Source: Sphingomonas sp. BK345 (GTDB lineage: Bacteria > Pseudomonadota > Alphaproteobacteria > Sphingomonadales > Sphingomonadaceae). Taken from it: DNA of 64,000 nt. The notes beneath the pieces were generated by a model, which saw nothing but the letters and a program-made list of their open reading frames with translations, was not told where the DNA came from and made no database searches. How positions within the stretch are numbered: the stretch's first letter is position 1; the number at the start of each line of letters is the position of its first letter. The position numbers and the translations under genes are program-made. Shown here piece after piece: positions 26,442-35,576 of the stretch. The DNA lies in assembly GCF_014193845.1 (NCBI RefSeq), contig NZ_JACHZX010000003.1, forward strand, positions 1 through 64,000, written 5' to 3'.

Positions 26442-26570
26442 GTCACGCTCCTTTTCACTCGGCCGCGGCGTCGCGGCCAGGTGATGAGAGAGATAGGCCG
26501 TCTCCTTCGCGAAAGTGTGCCAGCGCCCGCGTGAAGGTGTAACCGACTGTCGCGCCGGCACGCGCTCCGT

Positions 26571-27950
26571 TCAGTTTCGCGCCGCGATCTCCACCAGCGC
26601 GCGATCGATCGCGCGCGTCGCCGAGGCGTCGTCGGCCATGTCGTTGGCGAGCGCGGAGAAGATCAGCGTCCGCCCGCTCGCCGCGACGATGAAGCCGGAG
26701 AGCGCATTGGCCGCGTTGAGCGATCCCGTCTTGGCGAACACCTTACCTGCCAGCGGCGTGCCCGCGAAACGCCGCGCCAGCGTGCCGTCGACCGCGCCGA
26801 CCGGCAGCGTGTCGCGGAACGCCGCGCCCCAGGGCTGCGCCTGCGTCCAGCGCAGCAGCGCCACCGCCGCGCGCGGGGTGATCCGGTCGTAATTGGACAT
26901 GCCCGAGCCGTCGGCGAACTCGGCCGCGGCGCGCGCCACGCCGGCGCGGTCGAGCAAGGCGCGCACCGCGGCATGCCCGTCCGCCACCGAGCCGCTGCCG
27001 CGCACCGCGCCGACGCGGCGCAGCAGCAGCTCGGCGTGGAGGTTCTGGCTCGCCTTCATCGTCGCGCGCAGGTCCTCGGCGAGCGGCGGCGGTGTCAGCC
27101 GCGCGAGCACGGTGGGTTCGGACACTCGCGCGACGGGCGCGCCGCCGCGTCGTGCCGGATCGTCGGCGTCGGAGAGCGGACGATGCCGCACCACCACGCG
27201 CCCGGTGACGCGCACCCCTGCCGCACGCAGGAGCGCCGCGAGCCGCCACGCCGCGCGGTGCGCCGGATCGTCGACCGCGACCGACAGCGTCGTCGGCGCA
27301 CCCGCGGGAACGGTGCCGACGACGCGGAGCAGGTCGCTGCCCGGCAGGCGGGTCGCGCCGAACGACGCCCGCGCACCGCCCGTGACGACGCGCGACTCGA
27401 CTCGATAGTAACCGTCGCCGCTCACCGTCGCGGCGGCGCCGTCGCGCGCGCCCGGCGTCACCGTCACCGCGACGACATCGTCGTCCACCGTCAGCGCCGA
27501 GATCGCGGTGCCGTAGCGCCCCGCCATGTTGTTCCAGCTCATTCCCGCGGGCCAGCGCTCGTCCGGGAAGGCAGTGTCGTCGCCGATCACGTCATGCACG
27601 ACGCGGGTGCGCGCCGCGACCGCCCGCGCCAAGTCGGCGAGGCAGTCGACGCGGCAGTCGGGTGCGCTCGACAACCGCGCGTCGCCGTGCCCCGCCAGCA
27701 CGACGTCGTGCCCCTCGAGCCGGACCGTCGCGCCGCCCGCCATGTCGGGCGCAGCGGTGTCGAGCGTGGTGAAGGCCGCGGCGGCGGTGAAGAGCTTGGC
27801 GTTGGAGGCGGGGACGAAGCGCTCGTCGGCGCGCTCGGCGACCAGCTCGCGCCCGTCGGCGTCGACCACCAGCAGCCCCAGTCGCGTCCCCGGCGGCAGC
27901 TCGCCGGGTGCGGCGGCGAGCAGCGCCAGCGCGAGCAAAGCACGCCTCAT
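26571..27950 (-). CDS. dacB: D-alanyl-D-alanine carboxypeptidase/endopeptidase (PBP4 type)
   Basis: The 459-residue S13-family enzyme has a short signal peptide. It carries the SxxK motif at Ser49-Lys52 (VPASNAKLF), an SxN-type region near 352 (DGSGMSNYDRI) and KTG at 407-409 (FAKTGSLNAAN). PBP4 enzymes trim pentapeptide stems and split D-Ala-mDAP cross-links in the periplasm. The ATG overlaps the stop of the LysR gene (ATGA), so this is the last gene of the D-glutamate-type locus. The released peptides contain D-amino acids, which fits that context. Confidence 0.92.
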   Translation of the reverse strand: MRRALLALALLAAAPGELPPGTRLGLLVVDADGRELVAERADERFVPASNAKLFTAAAAFTTLDTAAPDMAGGATVRLEGHDVVLAGHGDARLSSAPDCRVDCLADLARAVAARTRVVHDVIGDDTAFPDERWPAGMSWNNMAGRYGTAISALTVDDDVVAVTVTPGARDGAAATVSGDGYYRVESRVVTGGARASFGATRLPGSDLLRVVGTVPAGAPTTLSVAVDDPAHRAAWRLAALLRAAGVRVTGRVVVRHRPLSDADDPARRGGAPVARVSEPTVLARLTPPPLAEDLRATMKASQNLHAELLLRRVGAVRGSGSVADGHAAVRALLDRAGVARAAAEFADGSGMSNYDRITPRAAVALLRWTQAQPWGAAFRDTLPVGAVDGTLARRFAGTPLAGKVFAKTGSLNAANALSGFIVAASGRTLIFSALANDMADDASATRAIDRALVEIAARN

Positions 27951-28837
27951 CGCCCCTCGATCACGTCGGACAACAGCGCGAGAAACTCGCCCGCCAGTGC
28001 GCTGGGCGGTCGGTCGAGCAGGTGGATGGCATGGACGTCAAAGGTCAGCGGCGGCTTGAGCGAGCGCGTCGCCAGCCCCGGTTGCATGGCGGCGTCGGCG
28101 GTGAAATTGTCCACCACGGTCAGCCCCACGCCCGCGCGCACCAGCGCGGCGGCGATGTAGAAGGTGCGCGCGGAGGCGATGTCGTCGAGCTCAAGCCCGA
28201 GCCGCTCGAGCTCGTCGGTGAACAGCCGACCGATCGGCCCGCTCGCCGCCAGCGTGATGAAGGGATGGCCCGCGATCCGCGCCAGCTCGATCCGCGGCGG
28301 CGCGGCGGGCAGGTCGTGCTCGCGGTACAGCACCACCAGTTCGCCCTCGCCGAGCCAGCTCTGACCCAGCGGCGCGCCGCGCGGCACCTCGTTGGCGATC
28401 GCGATATCGCACTCGCGCTCGTAGAGCTTGCGCAGCAGGTCGTCGTGGTGGACGGTCTGGAGGTCGAAGCGCGCGCGCGGGTGGCGGCGCAGGAAGCGCG
28501 CCACCGCGATCGGCAGCACGCCCAGCGCGAGGCTCGGCAGCGCCGAGATCCGCAGCGTCGTCCCCGCGCCGGCGCGCAGGTTGCGCCCCGCCTCGCGCAA
28601 CGCGCGGACGCGGTCCTGGATCTCCGCCACGTCACCGAACAACGCGTGCGCGTCCTCGGTCGGCACCAGCCGGCCGCTGACCCGCTGGAACAGCTCAAAG
28701 CCGAGCAGCGACTCGGCGTGGCGCAGCGTCTTCGACACCGACGGCTGCGACACCGCCAGCGCGCGCGCCGCGGCACTGACCGAGCCGTTGACATAGACCG
28801 CGTGGAAGATCTCGATATGCCGCAGATTCATCGACAT
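27947..28837 (-). CDS. LysR family transcriptional regulator (DgcR-like by context)
   Basis: The 296-residue protein has the LysR helix-turn-helix near residues 4-60 (LRHIEIFHAVYVNGSVSAAARALAV, SQPSVSKTLRHAE). A periplasmic-binding-like effector domain follows (LRISALPSLALGVLPIAV onward). It starts 5 bp after the SDF symporter stop and overlaps dacB. Published work on marine bacteria describes a LysR regulator, DgcR, controlling the dgcN-dgcA D-glutamate genes. Position in the same run suggests an equivalent role, but identity to DgcR is not tested. ATG codons at 28837 and 28831 are both possible starts. Confidence 0.88.
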   Translation of the reverse strand: MSMNLRHIEIFHAVYVNGSVSAAARALAVSQPSVSKTLRHAESLLGFELFQRVSGRLVPTEDAHALFGDVAEIQDRVRALREAGRNLRAGAGTTLRISALPSLALGVLPIAVARFLRRHPRARFDLQTVHHDDLLRKLYERECDIAIANEVPRGAPLGQSWLGEGELVVLYREHDLPAAPPRIELARIAGHPFITLAASGPIGRLFTDELERLGLELDDIASARTFYIAAALVRAGVGLTVVDNFTADAAMQPGLATRSLKPPLTFDVHAIHLLDRPPSALAGEFLALLSDVIEGR

Positions 28838-28842
28838 GCCGT

Positions 28843-30078
28843 CTAGCCCGCGGGGGGCGGCGCGGCCAGCGCGGCGCGTTCCTCGGCGCGCGCGACCAAG
28901 GCGGTGACGGTGAGATTGGCCGAGGCGGAGGGCACCGTGCGCGTCATGTCGAGCAGCCGGTCGAACGGCAGCACCAGCCCGACCACCAGCGCGGTCTGCT
29001 CCGCGCTCACCCCTACCGCGGAGAGCATCGCGGCGAGCATGAACAATGACGCCGACGGCACCGGCGCGGTGCCGAAGGCGGCGAGCGCGCCGGTCAGCCA
29101 CATCACGACCAGCATCGTCGTGTCGGGCACCACGCCGAGCGACTGGAGCGCGAACTGGCCGAGCAGCCCGACGTAGAGCGCGGTGCCGTCCTTGCCGACG
29201 CTCGCGCCGAGCGGCAGCACCGTGCCCGCGATCGCGCGCTCGATCCCGAGCCGGTCGGTGGCCACACGCAGCGCCACCGGCAGTGTGGCGGAGGAGGAGG
29301 CGGTGGAGAAAGCGACGACCAGCGCGTCGGCGCTGCCGCGGAAGAAGCGCGCCACGCCGCGCCGGGCGACGAGGCGGAGCAGCGCGGCGTGGACGGCGAT
29401 CTGCACCAGCGAGCCGAGCACCACCGCGAGCGCGAGCCAGCCGACATGGACGAACACCGCCGCCCCGCCGCTCGCCACCGCATTGGCGACCAGCGCGGCG
29501 ACACCGAAGGGGGTCAGCTCCATCACCCCGCGCACGACCTGGAGCAGCACCGCGGCGAGCCCCTGGAGCAAGGCGGTCACCGGCCGCCCCGCGTCGCCCG
29601 CGACGACGCTGCCGGTGCCGAGCAGCACCGCGACGAGGATGATCGCGAGCATGTCGCCGCGCGCCAGCGCCTCGACGATGTTGGTCGGCACGATCGCGAG
29701 CAGCTGCTCGGCCGGCGTCGGCGGCATGCCGAGCGCGTGCGGCGCCACACCGGCGAAACGCACACCCGCGCCGGGCCGCAGCAGCAGCCCGCAGGCCATG
29801 CCGAGCGCGACCGCCACCAGCGTCGTGACGGCGAACCAGCCGACGGCACGACCGCCGATCGGCCCGAGCCGACGCGGGTCGCCGAGCGCGGCGATCCCCG
29901 CGGCGATGGTGACGAGCACGACGGGCACCACGAGCATGCGGATGAGCCGCACGAACAGCTCGCCGACCAGCCGGATCGCGGCGGCGCCCTCGGGCCAGAG
30001 CGCGCCGAGCAGCACGCCGAGCGCCAGGCCGCCTAGGACGCGCTGCCACAGCGGGACGGCGAACCAGCGCGCGGTCAT
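28843..30078 (-). CDS. Dicarboxylate/amino acid:cation symporter (SDF/DAACS family)
   Basis: The 411-residue protein shows the GltP/DctA-like pattern of eight helices. It has LIRMLVVPVVLVTIAAGIAALGD near 44-66, the serine-rich re-entrant stretch FSTASSSATLPVALRVA, and the later VLPLGASVGKDGTALY and TGALAAFGTAPVPSASLFML. Members import glutamate, aspartate or C4-dicarboxylates with sodium or protons. Placed between dgcA- and LysR-like genes, it probably imports the D-amino acid or related acid used by the locus. The second symporter of this family in the window (56283) is separate. Confidence 0.9.
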   Translation of the reverse strand: MTARWFAVPLWQRVLGGLALGVLLGALWPEGAAAIRLVGELFVRLIRMLVVPVVLVTIAAGIAALGDPRRLGPIGGRAVGWFAVTTLVAVALGMACGLLLRPGAGVRFAGVAPHALGMPPTPAEQLLAIVPTNIVEALARGDMLAIILVAVLLGTGSVVAGDAGRPVTALLQGLAAVLLQVVRGVMELTPFGVAALVANAVASGGAAVFVHVGWLALAVVLGSLVQIAVHAALLRLVARRGVARFFRGSADALVVAFSTASSSATLPVALRVATDRLGIERAIAGTVLPLGASVGKDGTALYVGLLGQFALQSLGVVPDTTMLVVMWLTGALAAFGTAPVPSASLFMLAAMLSAVGVSAEQTALVVGLVLPFDRLLDMTRTVPSASANLTVTALVARAEERAALAAPPPAG

Positions 30079-30147
30079 GGGCGAGGCTGGTCGGAAGCGC
30101 GTGCGACGCTCACGCGCGCGGGCGCTCTCGATCCCGGCCGCCGCTCC

Positions 30148-31137
30148 TCACGCGCCACCCCAGAACCCCGCCGCTGGCGGCGACAGGAGGCCGTCGGAGT
30201 CGCTCACCCCGTCGGGATAGTCCTTCGCCAGCCACAAGGGTCCGTCCAGGTCGACGAAGGCCGCGTCGCCGGCGAGCAGCAGCGCGGGCGCGATCCCAAG
30301 CGACGAGCATACCATGCAGCCCACCATCAGCCCGAAGCCGCGCGCCTCGGCCGCACGCGCCAGCGCCAGCGCGGCGGTGAGCCCCCCCGCCTTGTCGAGC
30401 TTGACGTTGACGTGGGTGTAGCGGCCGGCGAGCCGATCGAGATCGTCGATCGTGTGCAGCGACTCGTCGGCGCACACCGGCACGCTCGGCCGCCGCGCGG
30501 ACAATGCCTCGTCCTCCCCCGCGGGGAGCGGCTGCTCGAGCAGGTCGACGCGCTGGGCCACCAGGAAGGCGTCGAGCCCGGCGAGGTCGGCGGCGCCCCA
30601 GCTCTCGTTGGGGTCGACGATCAGCCGCGCGTCGGGCGCGGCGGCGCGCACCGCGGCGATCTGCGCCTCGGGCGCGGCGCGGTCGACCTTGACCTTGAGC
30701 AGCGGCGCGCGCGCGTGCCGCGCCGCCACCGCCGCCATCGCCGCGGGTTCGTCGATCGCGATCGTGATCGCCGAGGCGACCGGCGCCGCCGTCGCGACCC
30801 CGGCGAGTGCCGCCACGCTGCTGCCCGCGACGCGCGCCTCCAGGTCCCACAGAGCGGCGTCGAGCGCGTTGCGCGCCGCGCCGGGCGGCAGCGTACGAGT
30901 CAGTTCGTCGCGGCCCGCACCGCCTTCTACCAGCGGCGCCGCCCGGGCCAGCGCGGCGAGCGAGTCCGCGATCGTCTCGCCGTAGCGCGCGTAGGGAACG
31001 CCCTCACCGCGGCCCACGTGCGCGCCCTGCGTCACCGTCACCGTCACCACCTCGGCCGCGTTCTTGCTGCCGCGCGCGATGCGGAACGGCGCGCGCAGCC
31101 GGTAGGAGTCGTGGCGGGCGGTCAGGGTGCGAAACAT
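30148..31137 (-). CDS. dgcA: Enolase-superfamily racemase: N-acetyl-D-glutamate racemase or dipeptide epimerase
   Basis: The 329-residue protein has the muconate-lactonizing/Ala-Glu epimerase architecture. Catalytic lysines Lys148/Lys150 (LLKVKVD), metal ligands Asp175, Glu201 and Asp224 (VDPNESW, LLEQPL, CADES) and Lys246 (VNVKLDKAGG) are all present. Alone it would be called L-Ala-D/L-Glu epimerase. Beside a DUF1611/DgcN gene it fits DgcA, which racemises N-acetyl-D-glutamate to the L form. The ATG at 31137 lies inside the end of the upstream gene (16-bp overlap). Confidence 0.85.
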   Translation of the reverse strand: MFRTLTARHDSYRLRAPFRIARGSKNAAEVVTVTVTQGAHVGRGEGVPYARYGETIADSLAALARAAPLVEGGAGRDELTRTLPPGAARNALDAALWDLEARVAGSSVAALAGVATAAPVASAITIAIDEPAAMAAVAARHARAPLLKVKVDRAAPEAQIAAVRAAAPDARLIVDPNESWGAADLAGLDAFLVAQRVDLLEQPLPAGEDEALSARRPSVPVCADESLHTIDDLDRLAGRYTHVNVKLDKAGGLTAALALARAAEARGFGLMVGCMVCSSLGIAPALLLAGDAAFVDLDGPLWLAKDYPDGVSDSDGLLSPPAAGFWGGA

Positions 31138-32132
31138 GCGAGCATCTCGTCGGCGATCGGCGAAGCGCCGAGACGATAGGGGTCGGTGCACGGCAAGGCC
31201 AGCCGCGCGGCAATGTCTTCGCAGAGCCGCTGCGCCGCCGCCTCGTCGAGCGCCGCAGTGTTGAGTGCGACCCCGACCGCGCGCACGTCAGGGCTGGTCA
31301 GCCGCGCCACCGCGAGATTGGCGGCGAGACACTCCTCGAGCGCCGGCAGCGCATAATGCGGCAGGCCGCGCATGTGCGCGCGCGACGGATCGTGACACAG
31401 CAGCAGCGCGGCGGGCTGCGCGCCGTGGAGCAGCCCGGTCGACACGCCGGCGAACGACGGGTGGAACAGCGAGCCCTGGCCCTCGATCAGGTCCCAGCCG
31501 TCGTCCGCGCGCGCGGGCGCCAGCGCCTCGATCGCGCCGCTGATGAAGTCCGCCACCACCGCGTCGACCGGCACGCCCTCACCCGCGATCAGGATGCCGG
31601 TCTGGCCGGTGGCGCGGAAGTCGGCCGTGATACCGCGCGCGCGCAGCTCGTCGCGCAGGCAGAGCGTGGCGTACATCTTGCCGACCGAGCAGTCGGTGCC
31701 AACGGTGAGCAGCCGCTTGCCGGCGCGGCGCTTGCCGTCGCCGACGCGCAGGTCGCGCGGCGGATCGCGCACGTCGTGCAGCTCGACCCTCGCCGCCGCC
31801 GCCGCCGCGACCAGCCGCGGGTGATCCCGCAGCCGCTGGTGGAGCCCCGCGGCGACGTGCAGCCCCGCCGCGATCGCGGCGAGCGCGTCCTCGATCAGCT
31901 CGGGCGCGAGCGTGCCGCCGGCATTTGCGATGCCCAGCACCAGCGTGCGCGCGCCCGCCGCACGGGCCGCTGCCGGGTCGAGCCGCGGCAGGCCGAGCGT
32001 CAGCGGGCAGTCGTCGTGGCGCCACTCGCCGACGCAATCGTCGCGGCGAAAGGCGGCGAGCCCGCGCGAGGTCTTGATCCCGACGGCGTCGTCGGAATGG
32101 CCGAGGTACAGCAGATAGGGGGCGGGGATCAT
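31122..32132 (-). CDS. dgcN: DUF1611 protein, D-glutamate N-acetyltransferase type
   Basis: The 336-residue protein has the DUF1611 layout: an N-terminal domain starting PAPYLLYLGHSDDAVGIKTSRGL and a C-terminal P-loop domain with GTDCSVGKM at 145-153, FRATGQTGI and DLIEGQGSLFHPS. This family was annotated as NAD-dependent epimerase-like until members were reported to acetylate D-glutamate (DgcN) in a pathway with DgcA. The following gene is a DgcA-type enzyme overlapping by 16 bp, the expected pairing. It appears to be first in the 32132-26571 transcription unit. Confidence 0.85.
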   Translation of the reverse strand: MIPAPYLLYLGHSDDAVGIKTSRGLAAFRRDDCVGEWRHDDCPLTLGLPRLDPAAARAAGARTLVLGIANAGGTLAPELIEDALAAIAAGLHVAAGLHQRLRDHPRLVAAAAAARVELHDVRDPPRDLRVGDGKRRAGKRLLTVGTDCSVGKMYATLCLRDELRARGITADFRATGQTGILIAGEGVPVDAVVADFISGAIEALAPARADDGWDLIEGQGSLFHPSFAGVSTGLLHGAQPAALLLCHDPSRAHMRGLPHYALPALEECLAANLAVARLTSPDVRAVGVALNTAALDEAAAQRLCEDIAARLALPCTDPYRLGASPIADEMLACFAP

Positions 32133-32255
32133 CGCGCACCTGCTCGCGGGAAGGGAGCAGCGAGCCTAGCGGCGCCGTGCCGCGCCGCCAGTGTCGTGCG
32201 CGGCGCGGCCCATAACGCGCGGCTATGCGGCGAATCGGATACGCCCTCGCGCGCC

Positions 32256-33161
32256 TCAGTCGCCGAAGGTGCCGGCCCGATACAGCAAGGTGATCGCGAC
32301 ACGCCGGTTGCGCGGGTCCTGCGGGTTGTCCGCCACCATCGGCTCGCGATCGGCCACGCCCTCGATCCGGTTGAAACGTGCCTCAGGCAGCCCCGCCAGC
32401 GCGAGCCGGCGACGCGTCGCCTCGGCGCGACCCGATGACAGCATCCAGTTGTTCATCGCGCGCGGATCGCCCCAGGCGAGGCTGTCGGTATGACCGCGGA
32501 TCATGATCGGGTTGGGCATGTCCTTGATGCCGCGCGCCACCAGCCCGATCAGCTCGGCCGCCTCGGGCTCGAGCGTGGTCGTGCCGAGCGCGAACATCGA
32601 GTAATCGGCGTCGTCGACCAGATCGATGCGCAGCCCCTGCGGCGTCATCGTGAAGCGGATGTGCTTGGCCAGCCGCGCCAGCTCCTTGGTCTCCGCGATG
32701 CGCTTCATCACCTCGTCGCGCAGCTTGGCGAAGTTCTTGGCATCCTCCTTGGTCGCCTGTGCGGCGCTGCGCAGCGAACCCTTCGGGCCGAAGCCCTTCA
32801 CCTCGGCGTTCTGCGGCGTCGAGGTGACGATCGCCACCGCGCGGATGTCCGACATGCCCGCCTTGGGGCCCATCTTCATCTTGGAGGTGAGCGACTCGCC
32901 GCCGAACAGCCCGTTGCCGCCGATGCCGACGCGCTTCTTGTCGATCAGCGTCGGCGCGAAATAGTCGGCGATGCCCTTGCGCTGCTTCTCGGTGGTGGCG
33001 CCGAGCAGCCACAGCAGCAGGAAGAAGGCCATCATCGCGGTGACGAAATCGGCGTAGGCGACCTTCCACGCGCCGCCGTGGTGGCCACCGCCGCCCTCGA
33101 TGTAGATCTTCTTGTAGATGATCTTCGGCGGGACGTTCGCGCCGTGCGGGGCCTTGGCCAT
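32256..33161 (-). CDS. motB: Flagellar motor stator protein MotB
   Basis: The 301-residue protein has one N-terminal membrane helix with the proton-binding Asp in KVAYADFVTAMMAFFLLLWL. An OmpA-like peptidoglycan-binding domain lies near 195-295 (IRGHTDSLAWGDPRAMNNWMLS), with AEATRRRLALAGL. It anchors the stator to the cell wall. motA lies 19 bp upstream on the same strand. No other flagellar genes are nearby, as is common for stator genes. Confidence 0.94.
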   Translation of the reverse strand: MAKAPHGANVPPKIIYKKIYIEGGGGHHGGAWKVAYADFVTAMMAFFLLLWLLGATTEKQRKGIADYFAPTLIDKKRVGIGGNGLFGGESLTSKMKMGPKAGMSDIRAVAIVTSTPQNAEVKGFGPKGSLRSAAQATKEDAKNFAKLRDEVMKRIAETKELARLAKHIRFTMTPQGLRIDLVDDADYSMFALGTTTLEPEAAELIGLVARGIKDMPNPIMIRGHTDSLAWGDPRAMNNWMLSSGRAEATRRRLALAGLPEARFNRIEGVADREPMVADNPQDPRNRRVAITLLYRAGTFGD

Positions 33162-33180
33162 GGCTCAGTCGCTCCCCGCC

Positions 33181-34044
33181 TTACTTGCCGCGCAGGCCGT
33201 CGAACACCTCGGCGAAGCCGGGCTGGTTCTTGTGGTCGATCCCTGAGCGCGCCGCCTCGATCACCAGCGGCTGCGGGTGGCCGTGCAGCGAGGCGATGAT
33301 GATCTGCTTGACGACATGGTAGATCGCGCCGTCCGCCGCGATCACCTGCTGGAGCCGGCTGGCGAGCGGGTTGACGATGCCATAGGCCAGCAGCACGCCC
33401 ATGAAGGTGCCGACCAGCGCCGAGCCGATCATCCCGCCGAGCACCGACGGCGGCTTGTCGATCGAGCCCATCGTCTTCACGATGCCGAGCACCGCGGCGA
33501 CGATGCCGAGCGCCGGCAGCGCGTCGGCGAGGCTCTGCAGCGTATGGTGCGGGCCCTCGACCTCGTGGTGATGGGTCTTGATGGCGTTGTCCATCACGTC
33601 CTCGACCGCGTGGACGTCGAGCGTGCCCGACGACACCACGACCAGGCGCAGCGTGTCGGCGATCAGATTGACCAGCGTGTGGTCCTTGAGCAGCTTGGGA
33701 TATTCCGCGAACACCGCCGACGACTTCGGGTCCTCGACGTGCGGCTCGAGCGCGATCGGGCCTTCCATGCGCAGCATCTTCATCAGCTTGGAGACGAGGA
33801 AGATGACGTCGAGATAGTCCTGCTTCTTGTACTTGGGACCCTTGAAGACCTTGGCGATCCCGCCGCCCATGGCCTTGAGCTCCTTGCCCGAGTTGCCGAT
33901 GATCAGCGCGCCGGCGGCGGCACCGCCGATGATCAGCATCTCGTGCGGGATCGCCTCGAACACGGGGCCGAGCGCACCGCCGGTGATGGCGAAACCGCCG
34001 AACACCATGCCGAGAAGGATAACCAGGCCGATACCCGCGAACAT
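33181..34044 (-). CDS. motA: Flagellar motor stator protein MotA
   Basis: The 287-residue inner-membrane protein has two N-terminal helices (residues 2-22 and 34-50), a cytoplasmic loop with charged residues, and two further helices near 170-230 (GIVAAVLGIVKTMG, GTFMGVLLAYGIVNPLASRL). With MotB it forms the ion channel that powers flagellar rotation. The N-terminus AGIGLVILLGMVFGGFAITGG matches the alphaproteobacterial long form. Confidence 0.94.
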   Translation of the reverse strand: MFAGIGLVILLGMVFGGFAITGGALGPVFEAIPHEMLIIGGAAAGALIIGNSGKELKAMGGGIAKVFKGPKYKKQDYLDVIFLVSKLMKMLRMEGPIALEPHVEDPKSSAVFAEYPKLLKDHTLVNLIADTLRLVVVSSGTLDVHAVEDVMDNAIKTHHHEVEGPHHTLQSLADALPALGIVAAVLGIVKTMGSIDKPPSVLGGMIGSALVGTFMGVLLAYGIVNPLASRLQQVIAADGAIYHVVKQIIIASLHGHPQPLVIEAARSGIDHKNQPGFAEVFDGLRGK

Positions 34045-34196
34045 GCGATTCCCCGAAGACAGCTAATGTCTGAGGTCGCTGGTTAACCGTGCAGCGGTGG
34101 AGAAGTGGTTACCATGCCAGCGCTTCGCGGCAGAGCGAGGGTCAGCGTGGCCGCGGAGACACGGGATGATGCGACCGGAGAAGCGAGGCTAATCGC

Positions 34197-34571
34197 TCAG
34201 GCCTTCTCGAGCGTGCACTGCAGCGGGTGCTGGTTCTGCCGGGCGAAATCGATCACCTGGCTGACCTTGGTCTCGGCGACCTCGTAGCTGAACACGCCGC
34301 AGACGCCGACGCCCTTCTGGTGGACGTGGAGCATCACCTGGGTGGCCTGCTCGGTCGACATGCGGAAGAAGCGTTGCAGGCAGAGAACGACGAACTCCAT
34401 CGGCGTGTAATCGTCGTTGAGCATCAGCACGCGATAGGGCGTGGGCTTCTTGGTGCGCGCGCGCGTGCGAGTCGCGACGCCGAGACCGGTCCCGCCGTTC
34501 TCCGGGTCATTGTCCTCACCCACCATGCGCGGGTCGACCGTCATCGAAGAATCATGCTGCTGCATCGCCAC
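34197..34571 (-). CDS. clpS: ATP-dependent Clp protease adaptor
   Basis: ClpS delivers N-degron substrates to ClpAP. The 124-residue protein has a flexible N-terminal tail, then the folded domain [20 protein letters not shown] with [11 protein letters not shown] forming the substrate pocket, and [21 protein letters not shown]. The longest start is a GTG at 34571. ATG codons at 34565 and 34541 give slightly shorter N-termini, and the sequence does not decide between them. clpA is not adjacent. Confidence 0.93.
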   Translation of the reverse strand: MAMQQHDSSMTVDPRMVGEDNDPENGGTGLGVATRTRARTKKPTPYRVLMLNDDYTPMEFVVLCLQRFFRMSTEQATQVMLHVHQKGVGVCGVFSYEVAETKVSQVIDFARQNQHPLQCTLEKA

Positions 34572-34714
34572 GCGGCGGGATATGGCATCGACTCGGGCGA
34601 GGGCAAGCCCGCGGCGCAGGGAATCGCCGCCGCGGAGGTGACAGCCGAACGCGACCGGGCGGCCGCGTCGCCGCGACCGCCCGTCCGTACCGCTGAACGC
34701 GGGATCGTGCCGTG

Positions 34715-35446
34715 TCAGGCGACCGATTTGATCTTCTCGGCCGCGAGCGCGAAGCGGTTCTGCAGCGGCTTGGCGACGTCGCCCGCCAGCTTCAGCGTCG
34801 CCTCGGTCGAGCGCGAGGCCTCCTTGACCATCGCGTCGAACGCGCCGCGCCAGTAATCGGCCTGGAGCTGCATCAGCTCGGTCGGCGACTTCACCGAGGC
34901 GAAGGACTGGACCGTGGTGGCGGTGCTGTCGAAGCGCTCGCGCACGAACGCCGCGGCCTCATGACCCATCGCCTCGAGGCCCTGCGCCACGATCCGGCCC
35001 GACTCGAGCATCGCCTCGACGTTGCCCTTGCCGAAATCGGCCATGTCCTCGGCTACCTTGCGGCCCTTCTCGAAGGTCGAGCGGGCCTGCTCGCCCGTCT
35101 TGGCGAACGCCGAGCGGGTCTCTTCCTGTGCCTTGTCGGCGAACGACGTCATCGTGTCGGTCATCTCGCGTTCCTTCGCTGCGATCGGGGCCGCGGCTTC
35201 TGCCGGCGGCATCGGGCCGGCGGTCTGCTCCACCGGCGGCTGGGGCTGACCGGCGGTGTCGTCCGCCGGCAGGGTGGCCGCGTCGACCAGCGCCGGCGCG
35301 GATGACGCCGCCACGGCGAGCGCCGGTGCAGCCGTCGAGGAAGCCGCCGCGGCGGCAGGCTGGGAGCGCTTGGGCGCGCGCACGCGCCGGGCCGACGATG
35401 TCTCCGCCACGGCAGTCTCCGTCGCGGATGGGGTCTCATCCACCAT
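34715..35446 (-). CDS. Phasin family protein
   Basis: The 243-residue protein has an Ala/Pro-rich N-terminal half resembling PHA-granule or DNA-binding tails ([21 protein letters not shown]). Its C-terminal helical domain (about 100-240, with [27 protein letters not shown] and [17 protein letters not shown]) is the phasin fold that coats polyhydroxyalkanoate granules. The ATG at 35446 follows AAGAGGAGCG at good spacing; an in-frame start at 35476 lacks this. It is divergent from the MFS gene. Confidence 0.88.
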   Translation of the reverse strand: MVDETPSATETAVAETSSARRVRAPKRSQPAAAAASSTAAPALAVAASSAPALVDAATLPADDTAGQPQPPVEQTAGPMPPAEAAAPIAAKEREMTDTMTSFADKAQEETRSAFAKTGEQARSTFEKGRKVAEDMADFGKGNVEAMLESGRIVAQGLEAMGHEAAAFVRERFDSTATTVQSFASVKSPTELMQLQADYWRGAFDAMVKEASRSTEATLKLAGDVAKPLQNRFALAAEKIKSVA

Positions 35447-35576
35447 CAGGATCGCTCCTCTTGTTGCGCTGCACAATAGTGTCGATCGTCACGACAATCA
35501 AGGATTTTGTGCGATGCGGCAGTGTCGGCGTCGATGCGGTTGATCGCGGCGGCAGCGAGGCGCACTAGCGTCCGCG

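Noticed and set aside
34045-34196. tRNA or small RNA in the gap between motA and clpS
   Set aside because: No cloverleaf, T-loop sequence or terminator could be drawn.
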